Shown: piece by piece, positions 1 through 13,935 of the stretch | Layout: each line of letters opens with the position of its first letter | Numbering within the stretch: position 1 is the first letter of the stretch | Assembly: GCA_964007475.1 (NCBI GenBank) | Contig: OZ023275.1 | Coordinates: 31,191,619-31,255,618, forward strand | DNA length: 64,000 nt | Direction of reading: 5' to 3' | Origin: Hybos culiciformis | Taxonomy: Eukaryota; Arthropoda; Insecta; Diptera; Hybotidae | Program-made: the position numbers and the translations under genes | The notes under the pieces: generated by a model | Databases searched by the model: none | What the model was told of the DNA's origin: nothing | The model's input: only the letters and a program-made list of their open reading frames with translations

Positions 1-3000
1 CAATACGATTGCTCTTCGCGTTTATATTCCTCGGATCTTGGGGCCCTGCACCAATTGAAATGAATTATTTGAAAAAAAGAGTTATATTGAAATCGTAGTT
101 AGTAAAATTGTTGAACACGGATACATCGTACGTTTCAAATAAACTATTTTATATGATAAATTTTATTGTATTTAATTGAAACTTTATCTTATCAATAACT
201 TTTACAGTAGCATACATTTTCAAATTTGTAATATAAAAATCACTGAAGAGTTAGTTATAAACAGCTACAATAAAGGTATTTAATTAGTTTGTTTGAAACT
301 ATATCATTTTAGATTTTTCACTTAAAAATGTAAAAAAAAAAACAAATTTCATTTTCTATAATATAAAATTGTTTAAATATCAAATAAATCTTGTACTTTT
401 TGACTTAAAAAGGCGGAAATTTAATTTTTCCATTAAAGAGTAACAGTGCTAAAAATTATTATTGAAGTTTATTTATTTAGAAAAAGTTGAACAATTTCAA
501 TTACAGAAAATTTTTATTTCATTTAAAAAAAAATAATAATTTCAAAATGCGGATGTTTAATGAATTTAAATTTATGAAATATTTACAATTGCGGAAAATT
601 TTACAATAATAAGTTTACAATAATTCAGGCTCAAATTTAATTATTGTTTTTCACCTAATAAAGTTAGAAAGTTTTTCTTCCTAAATGTTCATAAAATTTT
701 TGAATTTGATATTTTTGTCAAATGAGGTGCGAAAATATTTGAATACTTTTAAAATTATTGTTAAAGAATTTTATATTTGATTATTTCCCTTTTTTTATAA
801 ATATATTATCGGGAAACTTTAACAACTTTTTTTTTCATATTGCGCAATGTAGTTAATTCAAAAAAAATATTATCATGGTAAATTTTTTTGATAGATTTAT
901 ATCAATAAAAAAAAAATTTGGCTCAATTTATTCATTGCAGTCTTCTTCTTGTATTGAAAAACTTTCATTTATATTTTGACTTAATATAATTTAAAATTAT
1001 TATAGATTTTCTCTAATTCTGATTTTAATCATCTGATATCATATTGAATGAATTAAATTTTTTCTCCACATAATAAAAAAATACATTATATAACTTATGT
1101 TATATAATGTATAGTACAATATTAATGTTATATGATAGTATATAATATTAATATGTATTTTTATATTATTATGCAATGTATTTGATTATTAAAGAAAAAA
1201 AAAAGCCAATAATAAATATTTTTCGTTTTAGTGAGATAATTATAAAACAAAGGGTAAATCAATAAAATTAATATTTATATTAGTTCATTAGATAACTATG
1301 ATTTTTAACACACATTAATGATTATCTATATGTGTATGTACTTATGAATGAATGAAATATTATCGTATTAAAAATAAAAAATAAAATAAAAAACTAATTT
1401 ATTGCGTGTGAATATAAAAATATTTTTTTTTTTACTTTTCTAAAAACAAATTTTTTTTTTATATCAACAAAATTATTATTAGAATTTAGAATCATGAAAA
1501 TTCAATAAAATGGAAAAAAATTTATAATGAAAATATAATATGTAATTATTGTTACTTATTTTATGACGGTATTATTAGACAAAATTCAGTGTAGTGTTAT
1601 GACATTTACCCAGTGGCGTATAAAAATTATTTTTTTTTATTTTATTAACAATTGAATTTATCTAAAAATAATGAAAATTATTTGTTTAATTGATTATAAA
1701 ATTGTGAAAAATTTATTCTCCTTTCTAAACTTAAAGAAAAAAAATTTCCTATTTCAATGCTTCTGTTTTTAATGTTTATTTTTTATAAAAAACAAATAAA
1801 TATACATTCAAAAATTAATTAATTAAATTAGTATCTATTCTAAATTAGAAAATAGTGAAAATATAAATTAAAAAAAAAAAAAAAACAGAATATTTTTGTG
1901 GTAAAAGGCAATGAATCATTAATGATTTTGTTTATGAATGGAAATTAATAATTGATTTTGATAACACTGTTTATTGATATTATTGTCTATTATTTGTTAT
2001 GGTACTATAATTAATATCAATATGTTATATCAAAAATCATCATTAATAATTATGAAATTTTCTTGAATCTTAAAATTTCAAATTAAGAGAGAAAAATCAT
2101 TCATGGCCAGATCCATTTTCTTTACACTTTATACTTTGAACTGAAAATTTAAAAATGATAAAAAGGATTTATTATTTTTATTAATTATAATTATTATAGA
2201 AGAAAATAATTACAAAATAGAAAATAGATCCTTTTATTTGAATTTATGGAAATACATATTTTAAAATGTTATTATTATGAACAAAAATTGTCATATTCTA
2301 AAATACATAGGTAAAAAAAAAGCTAGTTTAGATAAGGGAAAATATAATAAATATAATATTGTTATTTATATAGCTTGCATTGAATATTTTTGGCGGGTTG
2401 TTATTTTCTTTATTATAAAAAAAAAACCATTTATTGATCACAAAATGAAAAATGCACGTATCTATTCTTAATGTTTTATTATATTTTTATTAACAAATAT
2501 TTACTATAAGTTTATAATAAACACAACATTTTTTACCCCTTGCGGTTTAAATTTATAAAATTTTTAGCTTCAAAAGAAATGTTTTTAAAATAATAATGAA
2601 TATACTTGTATGTAATGAGCTTTCGTATTGCATTTACCCTTATTTTATAATAGATAGATTAAGAAGATTTGAAACTGTCTTGTTTGTTCGACAATCTCAA
2701 AGTAGAAATTCTAAAGAGTCTAAAAGAATTACATTACGTTACAAGTTTCATATTTTTTTCATTCTAAATCTGATAACAGAAAAGAAAAAAAACATTGGGA
2801 AAGTTTTCAGATTTTTTTTAAATTACAAAAAGTAATTTTTTTTTGTGTTTACTTTGTGTAAATAATAGAAATTTTTATAATATGTTTGATGTACGTGCCT
2901 AGAATTAAATTTTGATTAAAAAAAAAAATAAAAAATAACACCGACGATCGATGTAAGGACCGATGACCAAATAATTCATTTATTATTTTTAAAGTCAATT

Positions 3001-6000
3001 TATCAGATAAATACTTTATAGGCATTTTGTTGATTTTTAAATTGATTTTTTTTTGTACAACTTATATATCTATGTAAAGAAAAAAATATTGTATTGTTCG
3101 ATTTATTTAAAATAAAAGGTTTTACAGCAAATACAATTGAAGCAATCAAATATTAGACGGGAAGGTTCAAGAGTAGCAAAATAAAAATCTATCTATTTTT
3201 GCTAATGTAAGGGGAATAAACTACCAAAAATATTATTAAAATTAAACTGTTTTAGAAGAATATGTACATATTAGTTGTTACTCATACAAATGAAGTAAAT
3301 TCAATAAAAACACACAAACCTCAAAATTCAATAACTAATTGTTAATACGGAAATAGTTTCAGTTGAGAGGGGAAAGCGATAAATTATTATTTTATCTAAT
3401 ATTTAATTTACAACAACACGTTTGTGTTTTATAACCTTCAATTAAGTACCTTTTTTGAGTATTTACTATATATAGATATAGTATAAGTATATGATAGTGT
3501 GTCATAGTAATGTCTTGTTAATTGTTAAATTAGTTTTTTTTTTCCCAAAATAAACATTTGAAATGATAATTTTTGTTTTTAATCATAATAAAAATTATGA
3601 GTGTGTATTAAAAATAACAATATTTAATATATGCAGACAGAAAATTTTATCAATTGTCAATAATCAAAATAATAATTTTTTCCATAATAATAATAAAATT
3701 TTAAGTAGCTCTAAGTTATTATTAGTTATTATTACATTATTAGGATTTAGGATAAGTATAATAAAATTTTAATTTATCTATATAATATTCATGTAATAAA
3801 TTCTTTTATATTGATTTTAAATTCAATAAAAATGGGATTAAATACCATTTCTCTTTATCAGAATTTCAAAATTTTAATTTTTTATAACAAAAATAAATTT
3901 GTGTTTAGTTTTAAAGTCATAAAAAAATCCTGGTTTCTTTCCTTGCAAATGTTGATGTGACTGACTGTATTTCACACAATGACATAAAAGACTTAAATCT
4001 TTAATAATTAAGAATAAATAATAAAAAAATTTGTATTGTATAAAAATATAAAAATTATTTCTTTCTAATCCTTTCATGATCCAAAGAAAAGCCATTCAAT
4101 AATAACTTGAAAATTCATATATTTTTAATTTTCCATGAAACATCATGATGATTTTTTTTTCTCAAACAATGAAAATCACTTTATTTTATGTGGGTTTATG
4201 TACAATAAATTCTTCATAAATTTTTGATTATAAGAAAATTGTTCATTAAAAACATTTTTTTTTCTTTTTCCAAAAAGGATTAGAGATAGTGCATCTTAAT
4301 GTCTATAGTATATACTTAATATAATATCGACCCTGATTACAAAAAATAATATCAATAACGTTAGCATTATCCAAAAAAAAAAAAGAAAGTAAAAATCTTT
4401 TTTTTTCCCATCAAAAATCAATTATTATTAAAAACCAGAGTTTACCCATTTCATATTGAAAATTCAAGCATTGTTTGTGATTGGAAACAAATTTACAAAA
4501 TTTTCATCTTCATATCATGTAACATATAATACATGATAGTAAAAGTACATATACATACTTACAACATATTATATACAAATAAATTTTGTGGAAACAACAA
4601 ATATAATAAATGTATGGGGCGGTCAAGTAAATGTTAAATAATAATAAAAATAAATCGAACAAGGATTAAGTTTACTTTTTTATTATTATTTTATTTATGC
4701 TTAGCTTGCAGAAAAATAAAATTAATATTAACTTTTATGGGGTTGTTTTTTTCTTTTTTTTTTAACCGTGTATAAATATTTATGATTATTATTTAATAAT
4801 TATTTTTATGTTCATCGATTATATGACAAGGAAAAATGAAAATTCATTAATAAAAATAAATATGTATTAAAAAAAATTTTAGAATGGAAAATCAAAACAA
4901 ATAAAGTTAAAAAAAAAAAAAACAATATTTATTAAATTTTATATATTAATTAATTTTTATTATTTTTATTTTTATTATTTTTGAATAATTAAAATTGAAG
5001 TTTTTTTTTTCAATAATAAATCAGAAAAAAAAAACTCTGGCGGCAAAATTTTATTCGTGAATGACACATATATTTGTGAAGCTTTTGTTAACTTCACGGG
5101 AAACCCCAAGAATTAAAGAGATACAAAAATTATTCTACGAAATACTACTACTAATTTTTTTCATTTTAATATTGATAAAAAAAAAATCCGCCTTTAATTC
5201 ATAATTAAATTTTTTTTTTTAGTGCGAAAAAGCAGAAAAGATTTGAAGTATTTTTTTTTTTATTTTCATTTCGAAATAATTTAAAGTTTAAATGTAGACA
5301 AAAAAAAAAAGAAGCAAAACATATATTAAATTCTATAAATCTTTAATTTTAAATAATTAATTATTTTTTAATATTCTAATTGTTAACAATTTTTTTTTTA
5401 TTTTCATTTATTTTCAGCAGACTAAACAAATCAAAATTCAATTTTCCTGTCTAAAAAAAATTGCTCAAAAAAGAATAAAAATAAAAAAAAAAAAATTTAT
5501 ATGAGAATTTTCAAGATAATTAAAAAAACCAGTCATCAATTTGTGTGGATAAAATAATCAAAACACAACAGCAAAACAGTTCTTTTTCGAAAATAAAAAA
5601 AAAATTATATATGCCTATGAGCCTATGTATATTATGTTCTGGTGAAACAAAAAAAAATTAAATGAAAAATTGAAAAAGGTATAAAAATTTGTGTGGTTTA
5701 TTATAAAAAAAAAAGGAAGAAAATCTATCAAATGGAATTGAAATATTAATTGTTAATACATACTAGAATTTCATATAAAAAAGATTTCAATTACTTAGGA
5801 TTTGATTTGTTTACTTATAAAAAAAAATTAAAATATTTCGATATCGTTAAAAACCGACACAAATACTTAATTCAATTGGACGTGGATAAATTGAATACCT
5901 ACAAATATCTATGCAAACTTTTATAAAATTTTTAATTCGAAATTCAATTAGAAACAATTTTCGAACTTTCACCGAGTTCACGGAACAGATGCGGTAATGT

Positions 6001-7078
6001 GTTGGAAAAAGTATCAATGAAATATATTTTTAAATAATTCCATTCAATAGATTTCAATTCGATTATTAAATTCTAGAGAATTTAAAATAATATTCAAATT
6101 AATTATTTTTGTTTTTCAGGGTAAATTAAAAAAACATAAAAAAAAAAAATTATTGCACTATTGTTAGCGCTGAATTGATGATAACTTCAAAAAAATAAAA
6201 ATAAAAATTATTATAAATTTATCGCAAAAAAACAAAAATTATTATGAGGAAAATTTTTAAATATTTTGTTCTCAAAAACCATAAAAACTTTTTAAAAGAT
6301 CAATTCATATATTGACAAAAAAAAAAAAAAACTGATTTGTAATAAAATTTTATTTTAGTATGTGAAAGTTATTGGATTATAAGTTTAGTTAGTGAAAATT
6401 TGGAGAATAAAATATACTGCACAAGATTTTAACATAATTTTTATTTTTAAATTGTAAATAAAAATAAAACATGATAATTTATATTAAAGGAAAAACATTA
6501 TTCAAAACATTTTTTATAAACAAATTAATCTGCTAAATTTAATTCAAAAATATAAATAAATTATTGCAGAACAAGTTTAATTGAAAAAAATTCAGTCAAC
6601 AGCTGTGTGTGGATTAAGTTTTAATTATTTACTTAATATATGTACCTAAATAACTATTTGCTGAATCGAATATCAAAGAAGTTCAAAATCGAACATATAA
6701 AATAAATAAATTTAAAAGTACTACACAATTTTTTTTTTTTAATAATTTATTAATATAAATATTAACTGAATATTTTGTTTAATATTTGACATTTAAAAAA
6801 AAAAATTCTTTTATAACCATGTACCTATGCAGGAAAACTATAAATGTAAAGAAAGTCCAAATTTAAAGGAATAATAAAGGCTGTAATATTTAATTGATAA
6901 AAAGTGCAATTTTATACATTCCAACATTAAGAGAAATATACCTTCCTATATTTAATTTTTTTGACTGAAATATAAAATGTAAAAATCTACTACTTTTCTT
7001 CATAAATAAAAAAAAAAAAAAAATATAAAAAAAATTCTGGAGCTGACTTAATTAAGATCAATTAAAGGAAATCACGTA
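1..7078. other. AT-rich non-coding DNA upstream of the receptor gene
   Basis: No coding exon is recognisable on either strand. The short open frames at 2277-2471, 2596-2835, 3563-3772 and (minus) 3874-4095 are lysine-, asparagine-, isoleucine- and phenylalanine-rich translations of AT-rich DNA without domain signatures. Poly(A) and poly(T) runs of 8 to 15 bases are common. A small perfect AT hairpin lies at 1081-1112. The stretch may contain the promoter and 5' untranslated exons of the receptor starting at 7079, but no core promoter element stands out from the background. Confidence 0.6.
1081..1112. repeat. AT-rich perfect hairpin
   Basis: Two 14-base arms (1081-1094 and 1099-1112) are exact reverse complements around a four-base TTAT loop. 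It is all A/T apart from one C and one G per hairpin, so it may be a by-product of base composition. Confidence 0.6.
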
Positions 7079-10000
7079 ATGGATATATCAATATCACCGG
7101 ATCCAGCTGAATATTATGGAATAATTGTACCACCACAAGCAGTACCACGTAATGAAGGAGCTTTAGATTTACAAAATTTAAAAACTATTAAAAAAGTTGA
7201 TTCAAATTTAGCATTTTGGGCAGTTGTTGATGGTGTTTTATTAGTATTTATATTAGGTGGTAATATTTTGACAATTTTAGCCGTCCGTTTTAGTCGTCGA
7301 TTAAGATCTGTTACATCAAATATGTTTGTATTATCGTTGGCAATATCAGATATATTAGTTGGCTTCACATTACCATATCATTTAGCATTTTATATGGGAT
7401 CAGGATTAGGAAAATCAAAACAATGTTGTTTATTAAGATTTTTTCTAATTATATTAGCATGCTGTAATTCAGTATGGAATTTAATAGCAATTGCTTTTGA
7501 TCGTTACATAGCAATATTTTATCCACTTCATTATAGCAGGTAAATATTTACAATATAAAATTGTATATAAATACGTACAATGGCTAATATTTTTTTAATA
7601 ATTTTTAGTCCTTTCTACAAAAAAAATATAGGGATTTTGTTGAAACATCTTTTGTTTTTTTTTTCATTGCTTTTGGCACACAGTATACAACAAAAAAATA
7701 AATTAAAGAACAAAAATATTGCATTCGAAAAAAAAAATACATGTTTAAAAAATACAGGAAAATTACAACTTTTATACCAAAAAAAAAAAAAAATTATAAA
7801 GATAGTAAAAATCAAAGTAAATACCTACCTAAATTCATATAATAATATTCAGTTGAATAGTTTTAGCATTGAATAAAAATTCTTTTGCTCTCTAAATTAT
7901 TTACACAATTATTATAAATGAGGTAAAAAATTCCATTTTTTGTTTTCTAAATATTTATATTCGAATAAGATTAAAACAATCTTAGCTCATTTTTTTGTTG
8001 AGATAATATTTTGAGAAACATAATTGAAACACTTATATATATTTGAATTTTACTTTCTAGCACGGTAATTAGTAATATATTATTGCAGTAAAGCCTGCTT
8101 TTTGGTTTATCACTCCAAATGATATTCAAATTCAAACCACATTTCTTTTGTTCAGTAGTCGAACAAAAAAAAATTATTCTACAAATATTTCAATCGAATT
8201 AAATAATTTTGTTTTTTATGTTTTGGATAAAAAAAAAATCTTCCATAATTTATTCGTAAATAATTTTATTTAAATACCCAAAACCATTAACTATGCTTTT
8301 TTTTTTATTATTTTTATTATATGTATATATCCTTCGTTTTATTATCTGCTTAGAATAAATTTACCTCTTCTTCAAAGAAAATAAAAAAAAAATTTTATGT
8401 CATCTTCTATGTATTTTATCTTCTTTTTTAGGTATATGACAAAGAAAGTTGCCATTGTTCTGTTAGGTTTTGGTTGGATAGTTGGAGCAACATTTGCTAT
8501 GATACCATTGTTTTGGAATAATTGGGATACTGCAACTAAATGTGAATTTGATGAAATTTTGAAACCCTGGTAAGAATTTTATTTTTTTTACCTTTAAGTT
8601 TTAAACTTTAAGTTAATAAACTGACTAAGAATAACAAAAACATTTTTCTATAATTTTTAGTTTTCGCCGAATAGTTTAAAAATAAAAACTCTAAGAAGCA
8701 AAAAAAATTAAATGGATTAAAGAAATTAATGTACAAATTTAATATTTCCGTATTTTCTAGATAGAATATTTTAAAAAGGACTTTTTATATTTTATATAGA
8801 TTATGTATTTAAATGTTCCTTCGAAGAGAAGGGCAAAACATTTTAATACTTGTAGTCAGTGATTATTTTTCTTTCAAAATGTCCTTGAATTCAAGAGATA
8901 AACAAATGAATCATTAATTCAACTTAGAAATAAAAATTTTTTTTTTGTTTTTGTTTTTGAAAAAGAAAATCGAAATTTTTAAAAAAGAAGGCGGGAATTA
9001 TTCATGTGTGGTCCTTTCTTTATACATATTTATTATTATTATTATGTTTAAATTAAAGAAGATATGAGAAGAATAACTTAAAAAAATGAATGAAGATAAA
9101 AACAATTTGTCTGAGATATTTTAGTTTAAGATAATCCATTCATAATTTTTATTATTATCTCACTTGAAAAATAAATAAAAATGAATGAATGAATGAAATG
9201 GAAAAAGGATTGATTCAATATGAAAGTTTCACTGAATTATGAATTTTAGAGAAAATTATTTCCAAACTTTAAAGGCAAAAAATAGTTTTCTGATTTCGTT
9301 CTTTATCCGTACGAATATGATTATAGCTTTGAAACTGTACATAACTACATACATATGATATAGCGATGGCCCACATTTTATAAATTTAATCATATTGTAT
9401 CTTAGAGAAAAAAAAAATTAAAAGATAGGAAAATTATTAGATTCATTATTTCCTTATGAGGATAAACAGATATAAAATAAAAAATATAAATTTTGTCTTT
9501 TTTTTTGTTTATTTTATTAAAGCCCACATAATATTTATACTTATACATAATATGTATTATATTTATAACATATTATATCTATACTCCTTGCTATACACAC
9601 GTGTGTACATAACTAGCAGTTATAATTTTTAATATGTGCTTTTGTGTATCGCAAGAGATAAATATTGATAAAACAAATATGTATTTTTCTGAAATTTCAA
9701 AGGGTTAATAAATTTTTTAATTGTGAAAATTTTGTTATTTTCATTAAAGGTATGTTGCGGGGATAATTACTCCAGGATTTTCATTAGTTTGGGTATGTAT
9801 GCTGATCGTGTATTGGAGAATATGGCGTGAGGCAACAAAACATGCTAAGCAATTAAGATCTTCATTCACTGGTTTACATGAAACACCATCGGATTCAAAA
9901 TCCGTACAGGTTATGTTTTTTTCTAATAATATGAAATATTAAGATAACAATGTTTTAGTTTTAAAAATTGAAATAGGTTTAAATCATCAATTCGTTTAAC

Positions 10001-11400
10001 TTTATTAGAATTTAAAAAAATGCATTACTTTAGTTAATTGATTTGTTTCTTTTTTTTAACAGGTCGTATTGTTTATTTTGGGGTGTTTTTCAATATGTTG
10101 GCTACCTTACTTTATTGTGGCATGTGCTCAAATATTCAAATTTTTCGAAAAAAGCACTCCAATGCTGTATAAAGGCGCATTCTCATTGGCAATGGCAAAT
10201 TCGGGTATGAATCCAATAATATATGCTTGGAAGAATACAGGATTTCGACGAGCTTTCGGACGATTATTGCGATGCAAAAGTCCAGACCATAATGATGTGA
10301 CTGCTTGCAGTCAGCATAGTGGAAGATCACAGCAGCAACATCAGCAACATCGTAAGAGTTCGGCTATTCAACATCAGGACTCAATAACTGCGGTTTCAAA
10401 CACTCAAAATGACATAAGAACAGATGATGACAGCCCTTTGCCGGTTATATTTCAACGTAAACACACATTAATCTCTAAACTAAAGAAATCTCAGCAACCA
10501 ATAAGTATTATTTCAAAAACAGAATTGACTGATACTCCTAATTCTAATACGACTACCACAACATTAACGAGTCAAAAACAAAATCGACGAACTTCATTCG
10601 CATCAACCGTCATTATAAATTCTTCGTCGTCATCACTATCATCTTTAGTGGCCACGCCACCACCATCTGCTAATCTAGAGCGAAGACTATCAAATTTGGT
10701 GTCTTGTCGAAAAAATTCATTAACCTCATCATCCTCCCAACCAATGACAGTTGTATTCCTACCCGAAGAAGTTCCTGAAACATATTCATTTCCAACAACA
10801 GATAAAAATGAAATTTTTAGGAATAAACAATCCAAAATTGATGATAAAGGTGATATATTGAAGAGCAGCCGAGATGATGGTATAACAAGCGACATAAGTG
10901 TTGAGAAGATAAAAAACTTTAGTGAAAAATCTAAATGTAAATTAAATAGTTCATTGAGAATTCCTGCTTTTGATTGCCAAAATATGATGATAGAACAAAT
11001 AGAATGTGATGGTAATGGAAATACACAAATTAGAATTAGTCCCAAAAGTTCAATTATACAGATTAAAAAAGACATCTTCGATAGTGAAGATGATGGAAAT
11101 AGTTTTGAATTAAAACTAAGTTGTAAAGATTTTAGACAATTGTCACCAAGTGATAAAATAACATTAAGTCAAAGTGATAGTAGTATTAGATTGAAAGGAA
11201 GTAGAAATAATGGTGAAACTATGGGTGGTCGAAGTAACAACAGTGTCGATTTAATTGTTAAACAAGATATTAGTGATAAAATTATAAGTCAAAAACCGAA
11301 ACAACCACACCAGGTACAAATAGAACAATTATGTAATGGAAATCATGTGGTAACCAAGAACAAAAAACGTAATTCTAAGAGATTAAATGAAATTATTTAA
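7079..11400 (+). CDS. Class A (rhodopsin-like) GPCR, adenosine/amine-receptor-like orphan, 4 exons, 698 aa
   Basis: Coding exons are 7079-7539, 8432-8569, 9750-9909 and 10063-11400. All introns are GT-AG and the phases join in frame to 698 residues and a TAA stop. Seven membrane spans can be placed. Hallmarks are GN in TM1 (N62), LAISD in TM2 (D91), the TM3 cysteine C117, the DRY box at 141-143, CWLP in TM6 (265-268) and NPIIY in TM7 (303-307), followed by FRRAF of helix 8. By family knowledge this is a G-protein-coupled plasma-membrane receptor. The TM2-TM3 region and 'AIAFDRYIAI' resemble adenosine receptors most. Position 3.32 is Ile124, not the Asp that binds biogenic amines, so a classical amine receptor is unlikely. 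The third intracellular loop is short (about 30-35 residues). The tail after helix 8 is roughly 380 residues, rich in Ser, Asn, Gln and Thr, and lies wholly in exon 4. The extracellular N-terminus (about 43 residues) has no N-glycosylation sequon and no signal peptide. The ligand is unknown. The start is the first ATG of the frame. An insect orphan such as Drosophila CG13579 or AdoR is possible but not established. Confidence 0.88.
7540..8431 (+). other. Receptor intron 1
   Basis: GT-AG intron of 892 bp splitting the Arg codon after 'LHYS', just after the DRY box. It is AT-rich with poly(A)/poly(T) runs. An open frame at 7580-7876 inside it is low-complexity Lys/Asn sequence and is not taken as a gene. 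Confidence 0.8.
8570..9749 (+). other. Receptor intron 2
   Basis: GT-AG intron of 1180 bp splitting the Trp codon before TM5. I see only AT-rich sequence, a short ATGAATGA-type repeat near 9180 and TACATA-type simple sequence near 9340 and 9540-9600. Confidence 0.8.
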
Positions 11401-11457
11401 GATTTTATTTTTCATAATTATGTATATTATTGTTAGAAAATTAATGTTAGATTTATC

Positions 11458-11463
11458 AATAAA
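11458..11463 (+). terminator. Candidate polyadenylation signal of the receptor
   Basis: A canonical AATAAA lies 58 bases after the TAA stop. Such hexamers are frequent by chance in this AT-rich DNA, so position is the main support. Confidence 0.45.
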
Positions 11464-13789
11464 AGAGTATATGTAATTGTACTCAAAAAATGTAATTGAC
11501 TTGTAACCAAAAATGACAAAATGTATTTGTAGAACTCTAAATTATTTTAATTAACTACGTTTGATTTTCACTTAATGGACTTACTATCAAACTTTTACAA
11601 TATAATTATATTGATTCAAGCTTTTATGGTGAAAATCAATTTTTAGTTCCCTAAAATTCCAAATAGGCAGGCCTATTAAAAAAAATATCAAAGATATGTA
11701 GTTTTTTAAGCACAGCTTTTGAGAAGAGATTTAGTGCCAAAAAGAAAATTATAAAATTAAGGTAAATATTTCTCTCTATGACGATAAGAATCTAATTTTA
11801 TTAACTAAAAACGATTTGAAAAAAAAAAAAAAAAAAATTAGTTTTAGTGATTTATAATTGAAAAAGAAGCATATTACTTATTAGAATCCCCTTAAAAAAA
11901 GAAGTATTTTTCAAGCTCACTAAAAGTGGTAATGTTTTGAAATAAGAATGTACTTTTTTTCCTCAATTGCAACATTATTAGTGTGTTTTCAGCTTCTTAA
12001 TAGATTAATAATACTATGTTCACTTTTTTTTAAATTTATATAAAAAATTTTTGAAAAAAAATTAATAACTATTATTTTCCCTCTAACTATACTATCTGTG
12101 ATAATTGATATTTTTAAGTTCAAAAACTATAATAATTTTCATTTCGTAAAATGCACATTAAAAAATTAATAAACATTGTTTGCTTGGTTTGTGCGAATTT
12201 TTTAATTTTATTAATTTCTAATTATGTAGGATAATATTCAAATACTTTAATGATGTTGATGAACAATATACAGATATGAACATACATTATACATATACAT
12301 ACTTGAAAATCGAAGAATTGTAATAAATCAAGGTTAAATACTGAGGACAGTCTATATTAGCCAGGTCTTTGCTTCCATAAATTTTAATTTTTTAATTTAT
12401 TAACAGTAGGCACTTTAAGGGGCTAGTTGTTGGTGGCAAGAAGCAGTAGGTACAAATACTAATTCCGCTACTATCAGCTCAGAAGTCGAATGTTTTTTAG
12501 TAGTGAGCTATTGAATTTTACCAGCGCAACTAATTAGTTACTAATTGAACTTATCTTGGTGCTGTATTTTAATTTTAATAGATGCCATGAAATTACACCA
12601 TTTCAAGTTGGTTAATGTTGATAAACTACCACATTAGTACGACTTTCGTTGAAAAATTACATTAAATTTTAAGTTTCCAAATTTATTTTCTTCATATTAA
12701 AAGATACTGTATACAGATACTGTATACATAATGATAAGAAAAACTTTTTCATTTTCACAAAAAAAATATATTGAATTTGACTTTAAAAAGATGAATGTTT
12801 GTTTAATTATGTATGACATGTGGCAATTTGATTGTTATGTAATAATAATATCCATCGAATATACATAAAATAATATTTTCTTGTTTTTTTTTTTTTTTTA
12901 ATTTGAATGTACAAACAAGCTTATCAAGTCAAGTGGAAATAGCATGTAATTAATAGATCTCTACTACATAATAATATAATGTAAAATATTTCCTCATTTA
13001 ATTTATATGTGAGGAAAATTTTAAATAACAAAACTTTAAAGTGAGTTTTTTGATGATGATGTATTTGGATTTATAAAAAATTTCATATTTAATTTTTATT
13101 AAGCTAAAGATGACAGTAACTTATTCAGAAAGAAAATTATAATTTTGTTTTTAAAGATATTATTGAGTGTTAAATTCTTTATAAGTAATTTTTTTTAAAT
13201 TCTAAAGAACTTTATATAAAACTGATATATTTGTTAATTTTTTTGATTAAAAAAAAAATTATAGAAAATATAAATAGAAATACATAAAATATATAAAAAA
13301 AAAAATGTAAATTAATTTTTATCTAAGTTAAAAATTAAAATTAAGCCAAATATAGGTTATAAACAGGTTGAAGATTTTTTCTAACTCTCTTGCACCTAAA
13401 CCTTATATTTTGAACTAAAATATCTCCATGTGCAGTGTAACAACTGAGGACGTTCCTGATTTGATTGGTGATCGGTGATAAAATAAATCAAATAACAGAA
13501 CAATAAATTTCAAATGAAAAAGAACAGTAAAATATTTTTAATTTTGTTCGAATCTGGAACAAGAAAATTCTAGGACATAATTATAATGGGACGAATTTAA
13601 ATAATCTATTATTTTATTGGAATACCACCTGCATTTTGTAAAGTTTTTATTTTATTAGAATATTTTCCATTATTTAGAAATTACTTGTGTATCATTCATC
13701 ATTTTTATTTTGATAATTTGATAAAGACATGATGGTTTTTTGTTATCAATAAATTGACATTAATTTTTTTTTCCAGGAAACAACGTTTT
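11464..13789. other. Intergenic DNA between the receptor and the repeat cluster
   Basis: No coding exon or RNA gene is recognised. The sequence is AT-rich apart from a slightly more balanced stretch at about 12405-12480. A short direct duplication of a GTATACAGATAC-type motif lies near 12700-12730. In particular, no exon encoding the missing SMG1 C-terminus is visible here on the minus strand. Confidence 0.55.
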
Positions 13790-13935
13790 AACAAAAATGT
13801 AGGAGATGCTCAATCGGGGGCTTAATATTTTTTTTATTTCTCTTCAATCGAGAGTTTCACACTTTAGCTGGGCTGAATGTAAGAGCAGGAGCATTGCAAA
13901 CTTTGGCATCTAAACGATCGAAATCCGCCAAGTAA
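13790..13935. other. Coding-like fragment of unknown identity
   Basis: This 146-bp stretch is less AT-rich than its surroundings and has short open frames with balanced amino-acid composition. The plus-strand frame at 13853-13935 ends in 'ASKRSKSAK' before TAA; the minus-strand frame reads 'LADFDRLDAK' followed by 'VCNAPALTF' to a TGA near 13855. A TTTTTTTTCCAG tract resembling a splice acceptor precedes it on the plus strand. I do not recognise the protein. A decayed gene or transposon fragment is the simplest reading, and the strand is undetermined. Confidence 0.3.

Noticed and set aside
1..52. Transposon end suggested by GGGGCCCTG near the left edge
   Set aside because: There is only one end and no target duplication or partner in the window; a similar GGCCCTGCA near 61480 is too short to connect them.
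2277..4095. Several short open frames in the left AT-rich region
   Set aside because: Low-complexity Lys/Asn/Ile/Phe composition, no domain, no splice or start context; expected by chance in this base composition.
10572..11075. Minus-strand open frame of 167 residues opposite the receptor tail
   Set aside because: It is an antisense shadow of exon 4 of the receptor with no domain of its own.
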